From DATBVX01 sp963724625 (lineage in GTDB: Bacteria > Pseudomonadota > Gammaproteobacteria > Steroidobacterales > Steroidobacteraceae), in the NCBI GenBank assembly GCA_963724625.1, contig CAVRVO010000003.1, positions 310,001-374,000 of the forward strand: a stretch of 64,000 nucleotides of DNA, read 5' to 3'. This document shows, piece after piece, positions 27,077 through 35,396 of this stretch; positions within the stretch are counted from its first letter, which is position 1, and every line of letters begins with the position of its first letter. The notes under the pieces were generated by a model. The model saw only the letters and a program-made list of their open reading frames with translations, was not told the origin of the DNA and did no database searches. The position numbers were made by a program, and so were the translations under genes.

Positions 27077-28139
27077 GCTCATCTTTACTAATTCCAGGCA
27101 CGCGCTGCATGCCGGCCGCCGAGAGATGTTCCGGGGGCGATTTACACCATGCTACGAAGTGCCCGCGCGTATGGACCAGGTACTGGCCGAACTTGGCAGG
27201 CGCCCGATGGGCGAGGTACGAACGCCACCGCCGATCTCGGATGCCCTCCTGGGGCGCGTGCACTCTCGACGCTATCTCGACTTCTTGCGAGGTGCCTGGG
27301 CAGAGTGGGTAGCCGAGGACCCGACCAATGTCGAGACCGACGCACTTCCATCAGTGTGGCCTGTACGAAGCTTTCGTGATGATGTGGAGCCCGCGAACTT
27401 CACGGCACGACTCGGCCTCTATTCCTTCGACGTAGGCACGCCGCTCACCGCGGGAACGTGGCTCGCTGCGCTGGAGGGCGCAGCCTGCGCTGCCGCGGCC
27501 GCAACAGCACTTCGCGAACCGTCGTCTCCCCGCGCGACCATGGCACTCACGCGGCCCCCTGGACACCACGCAGGGTGGGATTTCTGTGGCGGCTACTGCT
27601 TCATCAACAACGCAGCCGTAGCTGCGCAGGCGTTGCTCGATGCAGGCGCTCGGCGGATAGCCGTGCTCGACGTGGACTACCACCACGGCAACGGCACTCA
27701 GAGCCTTTTCTACGAACGCGCGGACGTTCTCACCATTTCGATCCACGGTGACCCGCGGTTCGAGTATCCGTTCTACCTGGGCCATGCCGACGAACATGGC
27801 AAGGATGCCGGCGAGGGATTCAACCTCAATATCCCGCTCTCGGCAGGCACGGACTTCACGCGCTGGCGTGCGGCACTCATGACGGCATTGCATCGCGTAA
27901 GAGACTACGATCCGGATGCGCTGGTCGTTGCACTTGGAGTCGATACGTTCGAAGGCGACCCGATCTCCTGCTTCAAGCTCAAGAGCGAGGACTACATTCA
28001 GTTGGGTCGCGATCTGTCGGCGACTCGATTGCCGGTGGTCTTCACTTTGGAAGGCGGCTACGCCGTGGCTGCCATGGGCGTCAACGTCGTCAATGTCCTC
28101 GAAGGTTTCCTGAGTCGTGGCAGTTTGGAAGCGACGTAG
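27075..28139 (+). CDS. Histone deacetylase-family amidohydrolase (acetylpolyamine amidohydrolase-like)
   Basis: A 354-residue arginase/HDAC-fold protein. Key blocks: RPPGHHAGWDFCGGYCFINN (active-site histidines), LDVDYHHGNGTQ (zinc ligands Asp and His), GVDTFEGDP (third zinc ligand Asp) and TLEGGYAVAAMG (catalytic tyrosine). Bacterial members deacetylate polyamines or other small amides. The loop FEYPFYLGHADEHG resembles the polyamine group more than acetoin-type AcuC. The ATG directly abuts the TAG of the mini-ORF in the preceding attC. Confidence 0.88.
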   Translation: MLIFTNSRHALHAGRREMFRGRFTPCYEVPARMDQVLAELGRRPMGEVRTPPPISDALLGRVHSRRYLDFLRGAWAEWVAEDPTNVETDALPSVWPVRSFRDDVEPANFTARLGLYSFDVGTPLTAGTWLAALEGAACAAAAATALREPSSPRATMALTRPPGHHAGWDFCGGYCFINNAAVAAQALLDAGARRIAVLDVDYHHGNGTQSLFYERADVLTISIHGDPRFEYPFYLGHADEHGKDAGEGFNLNIPLSAGTDFTRWRAALMTALHRVRDYDPDALVVALGVDTFEGDPISCFKLKSEDYIQLGRDLSATRLPVVFTLEGGYAVAAMGVNVVNVLEGFLSRGSLEAT

Positions 28140-28211
28140 CGCCGCATCACTTTGGTCATCTTCGATGCAGGTCGTACTTCGATGTCGAGTTTCCGTCCCG
28201 AAAATCGCGCC

Positions 28212-28299
28212 AGCCAACAACGCGTTGGAGCAAACGCGGGAGGGATAAAGTGCCAGCATCCAATTCACATCGTCCGGCCGCGGAGCCGGGACGTTAGGC
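28212..28299 (+). repeat. Chimeric attC (5' half type A, 3' half type B)
   Basis: The 5' arm is CGCGTTGGAGC (type A), but the 3' arm is CCGGCCGCGGAGCCGGG (type B), so the arms match poorly. R'' reads AGCCAAC and R' GTTAGGC. The mini-ORF 28250-28297 remains open. It probably arose by exchange within the shared central segment. Confidence 0.8.
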
Positions 28300-28381
28300 G
28301 GCGTCGCGATTGTGGTCCGTCAGATTGTTCAGGAGGCGCGAGCTAGTAAGCTAAGCCACGTTGGACCCTCGGAGGTGAAGG

Positions 28382-28879
28382 ATGCGAATTCGAGCAAGTG
28401 AACAGGCAGATCTGGCTGAGATATTCGCAGTGGTCAACGAGGCGGCGCAGGCATATCGAGGAGTAGTACCGATCGATCGTTGGCACGAGCCCTATATGAC
28501 GATGAGCGAGTTGGAGAGAGAGATTGCGCAGGGGATCATTTTCTGGGTGGCCGAGGAGGAGGGACACCTGTTGGGCGTCATGGGAATTCAGGACAAAGGA
28601 GCTGTCGCGCTGGTGCGGCACGCGTATGTCCGGCCAACGACGCAGAGGAAGGGCGTGGGGACGAACCTCCTGCGCCATGTCGAAAGTCTAGCTTGCAAGC
28701 CGGTACTGATTGGCACCTGGGCGGACGCGTCGTGGGCTATCGAGTTCTATCGACGGAACGGATACACAGTCGTGTCAGACAGCGACAGAGAGCGTCTGCT
28801 CCGAACCTACTGGTCAATTCCTGAGAGACAGATCGAGACGTCGGTTGTCCTTGCCGATAGACGATGGATGGAGACCTAG
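28382..28879 (+). CDS. GNAT family N-acetyltransferase
   Basis: A 165-residue protein with a complete GNAT core: N-terminal MRIRASEQADLAEIFAVVNE, central VAEEEGHLLGVMGIQ, acetyl-CoA site VRPTTQRKGVGTNLLRHVE, and C-terminal WAIEFYRRNGYTVV. It transfers an acetyl group from acetyl-CoA to an unknown amine. The start ATG 28382 is preceded by GGAGG. One gene per cassette. Confidence 0.88.
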   Translation: MRIRASEQADLAEIFAVVNEAAQAYRGVVPIDRWHEPYMTMSELEREIAQGIIFWVAEEEGHLLGVMGIQDKGAVALVRHAYVRPTTQRKGVGTNLLRHVESLACKPVLIGTWADASWAIEFYRRNGYTVVSDSDRERLLRTYWSIPERQIETSVVLADRRWMET

Positions 28880-28904
28880 CAGCAGACTTCGCTGTAGCGC
28901 AACC

Positions 28905-28990
28905 GCCTAGCCACCGGTTGCAACGGGCCATGAACGATAAACTGCCAAAGCACGTGCGTCAGTGCCCGACCGCTGAACCGGACGTTAGCC
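28905..28990 (+). repeat. attC site, type B, slightly decayed (86 bp)
   Basis: R'' is GCCTAGC, R' GTTAGCC. The arms CCGGTTGCAACGG and CCGCTGAACCGG still pair. A one-base loss removes the TAG from the mini-ORF frame, which instead runs on in frame with the following hydrolase. Confidence 0.82.
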
Positions 28991-29022
28991 ATCAAGGGCA
29001 CGGGGTTTGCGAGGACTTCCTG

Positions 29023-29796
29023 ATGAAACCGGATCGTCACCGCGTAGATTCCATCGACTGGTATTACGAATCGAGCGGTCGCGGCCCGACCGTTGTTCTG
29101 ATCCCGTCTGGCGAGGGCGACTGTGGTTCATTCGAGAAGGTCGGTGAGTTACTGTCCAAAGAGTTCTCGGTGCTCACGTTCGACATGCCGGGCTTTTCTC
29201 GTTCGAGCGAGCCGCCCAACTTCGACAGGTATTCCATGACGCAAGCGGCAAGCGAAGTGTCGGCGCTCGTGCGTTCGCTTGGCGTTGAATCGGCAACGTT
29301 CTACGGTTGCAGCTCTGGGGGGCAAGTGGCGCTTTGCTTAGCCGCTGATCATTCAGATCTCGTTCGGAACGTTGCGGTCCATGAGGTCCCGCTGGCGCGG
29401 AATCCTATGGTTGCCAAGTTAACCGCACTTCGTGACGACGAGGTAGTGGGTGCGTGCAAGGATCTGTTCAGGAACCTGATGAACGAGAACAGCGAGGCGT
29501 GGGACGCGTTGGGTGAGCCCTTCCATAAGCGGCTGGAGCGAAACTTCGTAACGTGGGTGCGTCGCTACGTGGCACGGAGCGACGCATTTCGTATGTTCTC
29601 GACCGAAGAATTGCGGCGACGGCCAGTCACATGGACCATTGGCGGCTTGACGCCGGCGGCGGCGTTCTTTGACAACATCACTACTGCCCACTCGGCAGGA
29701 CTACCGATCAGCTTGCTAATGTGCCGACATTTCCCGCAAGTCAGCATTCCAGAAGTGCTGGCGGAACACGTTCGGAAAGTGGCACGGGCAGCGTGA
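29023..29796 (+). CDS. Alpha/beta fold hydrolase
   Basis: A 257-residue protein from ATG 29023 (GAGGAC upstream). It has an HGG-like oxyanion region replaced by IPSGEGDCGSF, the strand block VLTFDMPGFSRSSEP, and the nucleophile elbow YGCSSGGQVAL (GxSxG). Substrate and class (esterase, dehalogenase or other) are not evident. The open frame continues upstream through the attC, but the normal family start is at 29023. Confidence 0.82.
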   Translation: MKPDRHRVDSIDWYYESSGRGPTVVLIPSGEGDCGSFEKVGELLSKEFSVLTFDMPGFSRSSEPPNFDRYSMTQAASEVSALVRSLGVESATFYGCSSGGQVALCLAADHSDLVRNVAVHEVPLARNPMVAKLTALRDDEVVGACKDLFRNLMNENSEAWDALGEPFHKRLERNFVTWVRRYVARSDAFRMFSTEELRRRPVTWTIGGLTPAAAFFDNITTAHSAGLPISLLMCRHFPQVSIPEVLAEHVRKVARAA

Positions 29797-29817
29797 GAAA
29801 GAAGCCATGGGCGAGAC

Positions 29818-29898
29818 GGCTAACAAGCAGTTGCAGCGGGCCGTAACACGGCAGCGCTGGACCGCGCAGCACGCGGCCGCTGAACTGCGGCGTTAGCT
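29818..29898 (+). repeat. attC site, type B-like (81 bp)
   Basis: R'' GGCTAAC, R' GTTAGCT. The arms GCAGTTGCAGCGGGCC and GCGGCCGCTGAACTGC pair with one extrahelical G. The central loop differs from the other sites and has no GTG mini-ORF. Confidence 0.87.
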
Positions 29899-29901
29899 GG
29901 C

Positions 29902-30234
29902 ATGAGCGCATATCGCAAAGCCCTGCAGATTGAGATGGACGCATCACGCGCGAGAATCGACTTGGCAGAGTCCTTGCTCCGCCGATGCGAGGGTACCGTG
30001 CTTCTGGCGCAGCGAATAGCACTCCGGCCGGAGCCTCACCGCATTCTGTGCGAAGTAATTGATGATTCACTCGACTCGCGCAGATCGCCCGAGGAATACG
30101 AATCGTTAGTGGCTGCAGCCCGAGAATTTCTCATGGACTCTCCGCTCGCTCATTCGATCGCCAAGAGGAAGCTCGAGTGGGTCGTGGTGGCGGAATCCGG
30201 TACGGGCACAGTCGAGCTTTGGAATGCCAGCTAG
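29902..30234 (+). CDS. Hypothetical helical cassette protein
   Basis: A 110-residue protein starting at ATG 29902, three bases after R' of the preceding attC. It begins MSAYRKALQIEMDASRARID, appears largely helical and ends with a beta-like KLEWVVVAESGTGTVELWN. No family is recognised. No attC separates it from the next gene, so the two share a cassette or the intervening site was lost. Confidence 0.55.
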   Translation: MSAYRKALQIEMDASRARIDLAESLLRRCEGTVLLAQRIALRPEPHRILCEVIDDSLDSRRSPEEYESLVAAAREFLMDSPLAHSIAKRKLEWVVVAESGTGTVELWNAS

Positions 30235-30283
30235 GCCGCATGCATCGCGCCGAGGCGCATCTGCAAAGGAGGAGAGTCTCAGC

Positions 30284-30700
30284 ATGAGCGAAAGCGATCG
30301 CCTTAAGTGTTTGAAGTTCGCGCTTCGGGCATTTGCCGTGCTGTTCACGTTCGGCTTTTATCCCCTTACCGTTGTCTGGCCGTCCGGTTGGGCATGGCAC
30401 GTGGGTCAATCCGAGTATCTTCAAATGATGATCGCAATCTATGCAACATTGGGGGTCTTCGTGTGGCTTGCCTCACGCGATCCAGTGCGGCATGTGAGCC
30501 TCGTCTCCTTCACCATCTGGTCCAGCATCGTTCACGCTGCCACCATGGCTGTGCAGTCGATTGCCAACGCGCAGCACTTCGGCCACCTGTACGGTGACGT
30601 TCCAGCGCTTTTCGTTGTAGCAGCTGTCCTGGGCTGGTTGTCGCCTCAGGCTCTCACCCTCGGGTTCGCCAAGGATAAGGATGTGGCCTACCGAACGTGA
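30284..30700 (+). CDS. Four-helix membrane protein of unknown function
   Basis: A 138-residue protein with four predicted membrane spans, beginning MSESDRLKCLKFALRAFAVL, with WPSGWAWHVGQSEYLQMMIA and FTIWSSIVHAATMAVQ blocks. It resembles small bacterial membrane proteins (DUF6632-like, from memory). AAGGAGGAG ends about 9 bases before ATG 30284, one of the best ribosome sites in the array. The stop at 30700 lies within a collapsed attC. Confidence 0.65.
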   Translation: MSESDRLKCLKFALRAFAVLFTFGFYPLTVVWPSGWAWHVGQSEYLQMMIAIYATLGVFVWLASRDPVRHVSLVSFTIWSSIVHAATMAVQSIANAQHFGHLYGDVPALFVVAAVLGWLSPQALTLGFAKDKDVAYRT

Positions 30701-30709
30701 CGTTAGGCC
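30685..30709 (+). repeat. Minimal attC relic (25 bp)
   Basis: GGCCTA and TAGGCC boxes flank 13 bases including ACGTGACG. It resembles the 24-bp relic at 25379, with the arms and central loop deleted. Confidence 0.45.
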
Positions 30710-30722
30710 GCAGGAGGTCCCT

Positions 30723-31115
30723 ATGAAGCGCACGTGGACGATCATTGGGGTAAGCGATGTGCCTGGCAGCTTCAAGTGGTACCAGTCGCTACTTGGCGTG
30801 CCGGAGACGGCTCCCGAGCATGACGACTTCGGGCAAATCCTCGACTCGGATGGAACGGTCTTGCTCTGCCTCCACGAGTGGGGTGCCCACGAGCATCCCT
30901 CGCTGATGAGCCCTGAGCTCGCGAAGCCTGGCAACGGCCTTCTCTTGTTTTTCCGTGTCGATGACCTCGACATAGCCCTGCCAAGGGCGCGCGCTCTCGT
31001 TAGTCGGCTTGAAGAGGAGCCTCATGTGAACCCGAACACTGGAACTGCGGAGTTCTCACTCCGGGATCCTGACGGGTATTACGTCACGCTCAGTGCGCTC
31101 TCTGCGGCCCGTTAG
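30723..31115 (+). CDS. VOC (glyoxalase/bleomycin-resistance fold) protein
   Basis: A 130-residue protein from ATG 30723, preceded by AGGAGG. VOC features: TIIGVSDVPGSFKWYQSLLG at the N-terminus and EFSLRDPDGYYVTL at the C-terminus, the usual metal-glutamate/aspartate region. Related proteins are dioxygenases, glyoxalases or antibiotic-binding proteins; the substrate is unknown. It is one of five VOC genes here. A GTTAGAA box overlaps its stop. Confidence 0.82.
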   Translation: MKRTWTIIGVSDVPGSFKWYQSLLGVPETAPEHDDFGQILDSDGTVLLCLHEWGAHEHPSLMSPELAKPGNGLLLFFRVDDLDIALPRARALVSRLEEEPHVNPNTGTAEFSLRDPDGYYVTLSALSAAR

Positions 31116-31117
31116 AA
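31111..31117 (+). repeat. R'-like remnant after the VOC gene
   Basis: GTTAGAA overlaps the VOC stop codon. No other attC part is present. A TAGTAGTAGTAG micro-repeat and a G7 run follow at about 31134-31155. Confidence 0.3.
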
Positions 31118-31158
31118 CCCATGGGCGTCATCCTAGTAGTAGTAGTTTGGGGGGGACT

Positions 31159-32046
31159 ATGAAGCGCATTCTATTGCTTGCACTTGGTGCTGTACTGTCT
31201 CTCACGTTCTTACTGCGGGCGTACGCGGCCGAGCCGCAACGCATCACCAATCTCTATGATGCATTCGGAGCGTCTTCGGCCCTCCAACAGGACTGGGGGT
31301 TCGCGGCGCTGATCGAATACGGTGGAAAGCGCATTCTCTTTGACACGGGGAACGACGCCGCGATTTTTGAGCACAACGTCAAGCAGCTTGGCATCGACCT
31401 CAGTCGACTCGATGCCGTGGTCATTTCGCACCGCCACGGTGACCACACGAGTGGACTCAAGTACCTCCTCGAGGTAAACCCACGCGTCAAGATTTATGCG
31501 CCGCTGGAAGCGGCATTCTTCAAGGGTGCTCTCCCGGCGGGATTCCTGGCGCGCTCCCCAGGTCTACCGCCGAACCTGCAGTACTACGGCGGCAAGCAGC
31601 CGGAGCGGTGGGTATCTGGAACGCCGTGGGAGCAGGCGAACTTCGAGGGCGTTGCACAGACCACGGAGATCTTTCCAGGTTTCTATATCCTCACGACCAA
31701 ATCGCAGAAGCCGGGCACACTGGAGATGAATGAACTCTCGCTTGCAGTGCAGACCCCAAAAGGCCTCGCCGTGATCGTCGGTTGCTCACATCCTGGCGTG
31801 GAAAACATACTCGCGGCCGCCGCCAAGGTCGATCCTCATCTGTACACCGTCATGGGCGGCTTTCATCTCGTACTTGCGCCGGAAGCGGAGGTGCAGCGCG
31901 TGGCATTGGTGCTCCACGACGAGCTCGGAGTGGATCGGGTCGCGCCCGCTCACTGCACGAGTGAACTCGGGTTCGCGGTGTTTCTGGAGCGCTTCAAAGA
32001 TCATTTCGACAGGGCAGGCCTCGGTGCCGTCATTCCTCTGCCGTAG
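31159..32046 (+). CDS. Secreted MBL-fold metallohydrolase
   Basis: A 295-residue protein with an N-terminal signal peptide (MKRILLLALGAVLSLTFLLR, cleavage after AYA). The metal motif is HRHGDH in VVISHRHGDHTSGLK, with a second histidine in VGCSHPG and a late one in GGFHLV. Residues resemble MBL proteins annotated near dihydropterin-ribofuranosyl-aminobenzene phosphate synthases. It is unlikely to be a beta-lactamase by these motifs. A G-rich run precedes ATG 31159. Confidence 0.82.
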   Translation: MKRILLLALGAVLSLTFLLRAYAAEPQRITNLYDAFGASSALQQDWGFAALIEYGGKRILFDTGNDAAIFEHNVKQLGIDLSRLDAVVISHRHGDHTSGLKYLLEVNPRVKIYAPLEAAFFKGALPAGFLARSPGLPPNLQYYGGKQPERWVSGTPWEQANFEGVAQTTEIFPGFYILTTKSQKPGTLEMNELSLAVQTPKGLAVIVGCSHPGVENILAAAAKVDPHLYTVMGGFHLVLAPEAEVQRVALVLHDELGVDRVAPAHCTSELGFAVFLERFKDHFDRAGLGAVIPLP

Positions 32047-32061
32047 GCTTAGCCCCGCGCT

Positions 32062-32149
32062 ATCTAACAACGCGTTGGAGCAAACGCGGGAGGGATAGAG
32101 TGCCAGCATCCATTACAGAGCGACGCGTCGCTCAGCGCGGACGTTAGGC
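32062..32149 (+). repeat. attC site, type A (88 bp)
   Basis: R'' ATCTAAC, R' GTTAGGC, canonical arms and an intact mini-ORF at 32100-32147 with GGGAGGG upstream. Confidence 0.93.
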
Positions 32150-32219
32150 GGCACAACAAATCGGACGGCAGGCGCGCGATGACTGTCCTGCCCGTCACCT
32201 GGAGTAGCGAGGAGGGCGT

Positions 32220-33566
32220 ATGAAACCGCATACGATCGCGACATTTCTGCTCGCTTGTAGCGGGGCGACACTGGCCTGCACCCGGTCCCCCCAGGGCGAG
32301 CCGGCGGCAGTTTCGGGCATGGACCCGGAGATCACGGCGTTCATCGGGAAGATTCGGACGGTGGACAACCACAGCCATGCAAACAGCGTCGCTCCTGGGG
32401 ACTCGGACCAAGACGCGCTGCCACTCGATGTGATCTTCCCGTTCGAGGTGCCGGTACAGCTTAGGCCGGACAACCCGGACTGGCTCGCCGCCTACAAGGC
32501 ACTCTACAACTATCCGCACGCTGACCTGAGTGACACGCACATGAACGAGTTGCGCGGCACGATGCAGCGGATCGCCAAGGAGCAGGGAGACACATTCCCC
32601 GCGTGGGTGCTGGACCAGGTCGGCACCGAGGTGTTGCTCACGAACCGGGTCGCCATGGGCCCGGGACTCGCGCCCCCACGGTTTCGCTGGGTATCGTACG
32701 TGGATGCGCTGCTGCTGCCGCTGTCCACGAAGGCCGAGGCCGCCACGTCGCCTGACCGGGAGAAGCTGTTCCCTCTCGAGGACAAGCTCCTGCAGCGTTA
32801 CATGTCCAACCTCGGGGTTACGAAGCCTCCCGCAACGCTCGACGCGTATTTGAAGACCGTGGTGACACCGACACTCGAGGCTCAGCAAAGGGGCGGCTGC
32901 GTCGCCGTGAAGTTCGAGGCCGCGTTCCTCCGTTCACTCGACTTCGGAGAGGTCTCCGCGGCGACCGCGAGCAAGATCTATGCGAAGTACACCGCAGCCG
33001 GCGAGCCGTCGCATGGCGACTACAAGGCGCTCCAGGACTTCCTCTTCCGCTACATCGCACGCGAAGCCGGACGTCTCGGGATGGCGGTCCACATCCATTC
33101 GTTCAACGGACCCGGCAATTTCTATGTCGCGGCTGGGGCCGACCCGTTGCTTCTCGAGTCGGCGTTCAACGACCCGACGCTGCGCCAGACCAACTTCGTC
33201 ATCGTCCACGGCGGAGGTGTCTACGCGCCGCACGCGGGCGCGATGCTGTGGAAGCCGAACGTTTACCTGGACATGTCCGCGATGACGCTGCTCTACACGC
33301 CGCCGAAGTTGGCCGAGGTGCTGAGGGAGTGGCTCACTCAGTATCCGGAGAAGGTGCTCTTCGGCTCCGACGCCGCCGCCTTCGGGCCGGATATGGGCTG
33401 GGAGTTGGCCGCCTGGATCGCCACCAAGAACGGGAGGGCAGCGCTGGCATTGGCGCTCACCGGCATGATCCGGGAGGGCGAGGTCAGCCGCGCCCGGGCC
33501 CAGGAGATCGCGACAATGGTGATGCGGACGAATGCCGGGAAGCTCTACAAGCTGGGGCTGAAGTGA
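32220..33566 (+). CDS. Amidohydrolase-family lipoprotein
   Basis: A 448-residue protein with a lipoprotein signal (SGATLAC lipobox, Cys20). The amidohydrolase barrel has VDNHSHAN (first metal motif), IHSFNGPGN, VHGGG and the terminal metal aspartate in VLFGSDAAAF. These features match the metal-dependent TIM-barrel hydrolases/decarboxylases (amidohydrolase-2). The substrate is not known. The start ATG 32220 has GAGGAGGG upstream. Its end meets a half attC at 33588. Confidence 0.85.
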   Translation: MKPHTIATFLLACSGATLACTRSPQGEPAAVSGMDPEITAFIGKIRTVDNHSHANSVAPGDSDQDALPLDVIFPFEVPVQLRPDNPDWLAAYKALYNYPHADLSDTHMNELRGTMQRIAKEQGDTFPAWVLDQVGTEVLLTNRVAMGPGLAPPRFRWVSYVDALLLPLSTKAEAATSPDREKLFPLEDKLLQRYMSNLGVTKPPATLDAYLKTVVTPTLEAQQRGGCVAVKFEAAFLRSLDFGEVSAATASKIYAKYTAAGEPSHGDYKALQDFLFRYIAREAGRLGMAVHIHSFNGPGNFYVAAGADPLLLESAFNDPTLRQTNFVIVHGGGVYAPHAGAMLWKPNVYLDMSAMTLLYTPPKLAEVLREWLTQYPEKVLFGSDAAAFGPDMGWELAAWIATKNGRAALALALTGMIREGEVSRARAQEIATMVMRTNAGKLYKLGLK

Positions 33567-33587
33567 CCCGGCCTTCCGCGCGAAGCA

Positions 33588-33601
33588 GCCTAACAATTGC
33601 A
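33588..33601 (+). repeat. attC 5' remnant
   Basis: GCCTAACAATTGCA keeps only R'' and a few arm bases, then runs directly into the GFA fragment. Confidence 0.5.
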
Positions 33602-33715
33602 ATCCCGGTCGGCGCGTTCGCAGATCCGACGTTCCAAACCCCGCGATTCTCCGTCTACGAGGAGCGCATGCACAGTTGGGTCAGCATGCCCAAAGATATC
33701 GAGCACATGCGCTAG
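33602..33715 (+). pseudogene. C-terminal fragment of a GFA-family protein
   Basis: Thirty-seven codons begin IPVGAFADPTFQTPRFSVYE and end with KDIEHMR, matching the C-terminal end of glutathione-dependent formaldehyde-activating (GFA) fold proteins. The N-terminal two thirds, including the zinc cysteines, are gone, replaced by an attC R'' fragment. It is a deletion relic. Confidence 0.7.
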
Positions 33716-33740
33716 GCTTGGCGGCCAACCATTCCAGCGC

Positions 33741-33773
33741 AAAAAAGAAGCCCGCAGACAATTTCTGCGGGCT
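33741..33773 (-). terminator. Rho-independent terminator for the epoxide hydrolase gene
   Basis: A perfect 10-bp stem (AGCCCGCAGA / TCTGCGGGCT) with a 5-base loop is followed on the minus strand by a T-rich run (the plus strand shows AAAAAAGA). It lies 35 bases after the minus-strand gene end. Confidence 0.9.
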
Positions 33774-33807
33774 CCACGTTCACTCCTCCCTCAATGATCT
33801 GCGTAGT

Positions 33808-35070
33808 CTATGCGGCCTTGTCCGCCTTCTGCGTGCGTAGCGAATTGAATGCCGCGCGCATCTCCGACGCGAAGAGCAGCGGCTCTTCCCATGCCGCGAA
33901 GTGCCCGCCCTTGTCCACCTCGTTGAAGTAGGTGAGGTTCGCGTAGCCGCGCTCCGCCCAGCGCCGGGAGGGCTGGTAGATCTCGCCGGGGAAGACGGTG
34001 AACGCCGCCGGGATGGAGAACTTCTTGGGGCCGAAGTACGGGGGCTTGTTATCCCAGTAGCTTCGGGCCGTGGAGACGCCGGTGTTCGTCAGCCAGTAGA
34101 GAGTGATGTTGTCGAGCACGTCGTCCCGCGTCAGCCGCTCCGGCGGCTGTCCCTTGGTCGGCGTGCGCATCGCCTCGAGGACCGTCGCCGCCGGCTGGTC
34201 GTCGCCGTCGCCGTGGTCGATCAGCCAGGCCGCGAGGGCGACAGGAGAATCGGCGAGCCCATAGAGCGTCTGCGGACGCGTCGCCATCTCGATCGCGTAG
34301 CCCGCGTTCTTGGTGAAGAAGACCCTCAGCTTGTCGAGCGCGCGTCGCTCGAGGTCGGAGAGATCGGACGGCGCCGGTGTTCCGGCTTGGAGTGTGTTCG
34401 AAATGTCCTCCGGGAGGGCGAAGAGGAAGTTGGTGTGAATGGCCACGAGCCCCGCGGGCGCCTCGACCGCCATCGCGTCCGTGATCTGTCCGCCCACGTC
34501 GCCGCCCTGCGCGACGTATCGCGTGTATCCGAGGCGCCTCATCAGCTCGATCCAAGCGCGCGCCATGCGGGCGTGATCCCAGCCGGTCGCCGTCGGCTTG
34601 CCCGAGAGCCCGTAACCGGGGATCGACGGGATCACGACGTCGAAGGCGTCCTCCGCGCGGCCTCCGAATGCGGTGGGATCGGTGAGCGGGCCGATGAGCT
34701 TGATCTGCTCGAGGATCGAACCGGGCCACCCGTGCGAGATGATGACCGGCAGCGCGCCATCGTGCTTGGATCGCACGTGGATGAAGTGGATGTCGAGCCC
34801 GTCGATCTCGCTGGTGAACTGGGGCAGGGCGTTGAGCTTCGCCTCACACTTGCGCCAGTCGTAGTCCGTCGCCCAGTAGCGCGCGAGGTCCTGGAGCGGC
34901 GCGAGCGGCACACCCTGCGACGTGTCCGCGACGTTCTCCTTCTCCGGCCACCGTGTGGCCTTGATGCGCCGACGCATATCGTCCAGTTCCGCTTCCGGAA
35001 CTTCCACTCGAAATGGCCGCACAGCGGTCTTGTCGCTGCTCGACGTTTTTGTCTCGGCATTCATAGCCAT
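33808..35070 (-). CDS. Epoxide hydrolase (EHN-domain, microsomal type)
   Basis: A 420-residue protein from ATG 35070 (AAGGAG 5 bases upstream; ATG 35064 is also possible). It has an N-terminal EHN domain (RPFRVEVPEAELDDMRRRIK), HGWPGS oxyanion loop, the nucleophile block AQGGDVGGQITDAMA, and the C-terminal histidine in GGHFAAWEEP. It opens epoxides to diols. It reads against the cassettes and has its own strong terminator, so it is transcribed from its own promoter in 35071-35365, which I could not locate precisely. Confidence 0.9.
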   Translation of the reverse strand: MAMNAETKTSSSDKTAVRPFRVEVPEAELDDMRRRIKATRWPEKENVADTSQGVPLAPLQDLARYWATDYDWRKCEAKLNALPQFTSEIDGLDIHFIHVRSKHDGALPVIISHGWPGSILEQIKLIGPLTDPTAFGGRAEDAFDVVIPSIPGYGLSGKPTATGWDHARMARAWIELMRRLGYTRYVAQGGDVGGQITDAMAVEAPAGLVAIHTNFLFALPEDISNTLQAGTPAPSDLSDLERRALDKLRVFFTKNAGYAIEMATRPQTLYGLADSPVALAAWLIDHGDGDDQPAATVLEAMRTPTKGQPPERLTRDDVLDNITLYWLTNTGVSTARSYWDNKPPYFGPKKFSIPAAFTVFPGEIYQPSRRWAERGYANLTYFNEVDKGGHFAAWEEPLLFASEMRAAFNSLRTQKADKAA

Positions 35071-35367
35071 GCTCCTTTCTGAAAGTAAAAGTCCGGGAAA
35101 CCGAGCGGGCTCGCAACTACGGCTGCCGCTGCAGCACCGCAAAAGCGACGGCGATTGAGGCCGTACGTCTTTTACATGACGAAACTCCTTAGCAACTGCG
35201 GGTTGAATTGGCTGTGCCCGCAAAGGCTCACAACCTAGGCGGCGGTTTTAGCAGACGCAGGGGTCCGCGTGAATTGTACGATGGTGATGGTATTGGTCTG
35301 GACGTTGGTATCGTGTCGAAGAGCCCGTGGGCTGCTTTGTGCAGCGCGCTAGACAGTCCGCCTCTGG

Positions 35368-35396
35368 CTGCGGATTCAAACGATCGACGCAACACA
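35368..35396 (+). repeat. IS30 left inverted repeat
   Basis: Twenty-nine bases starting CTGCGGATTCAAACGATCGA. It pairs with 36572-36600 with about five mismatches. Confidence 0.85.
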
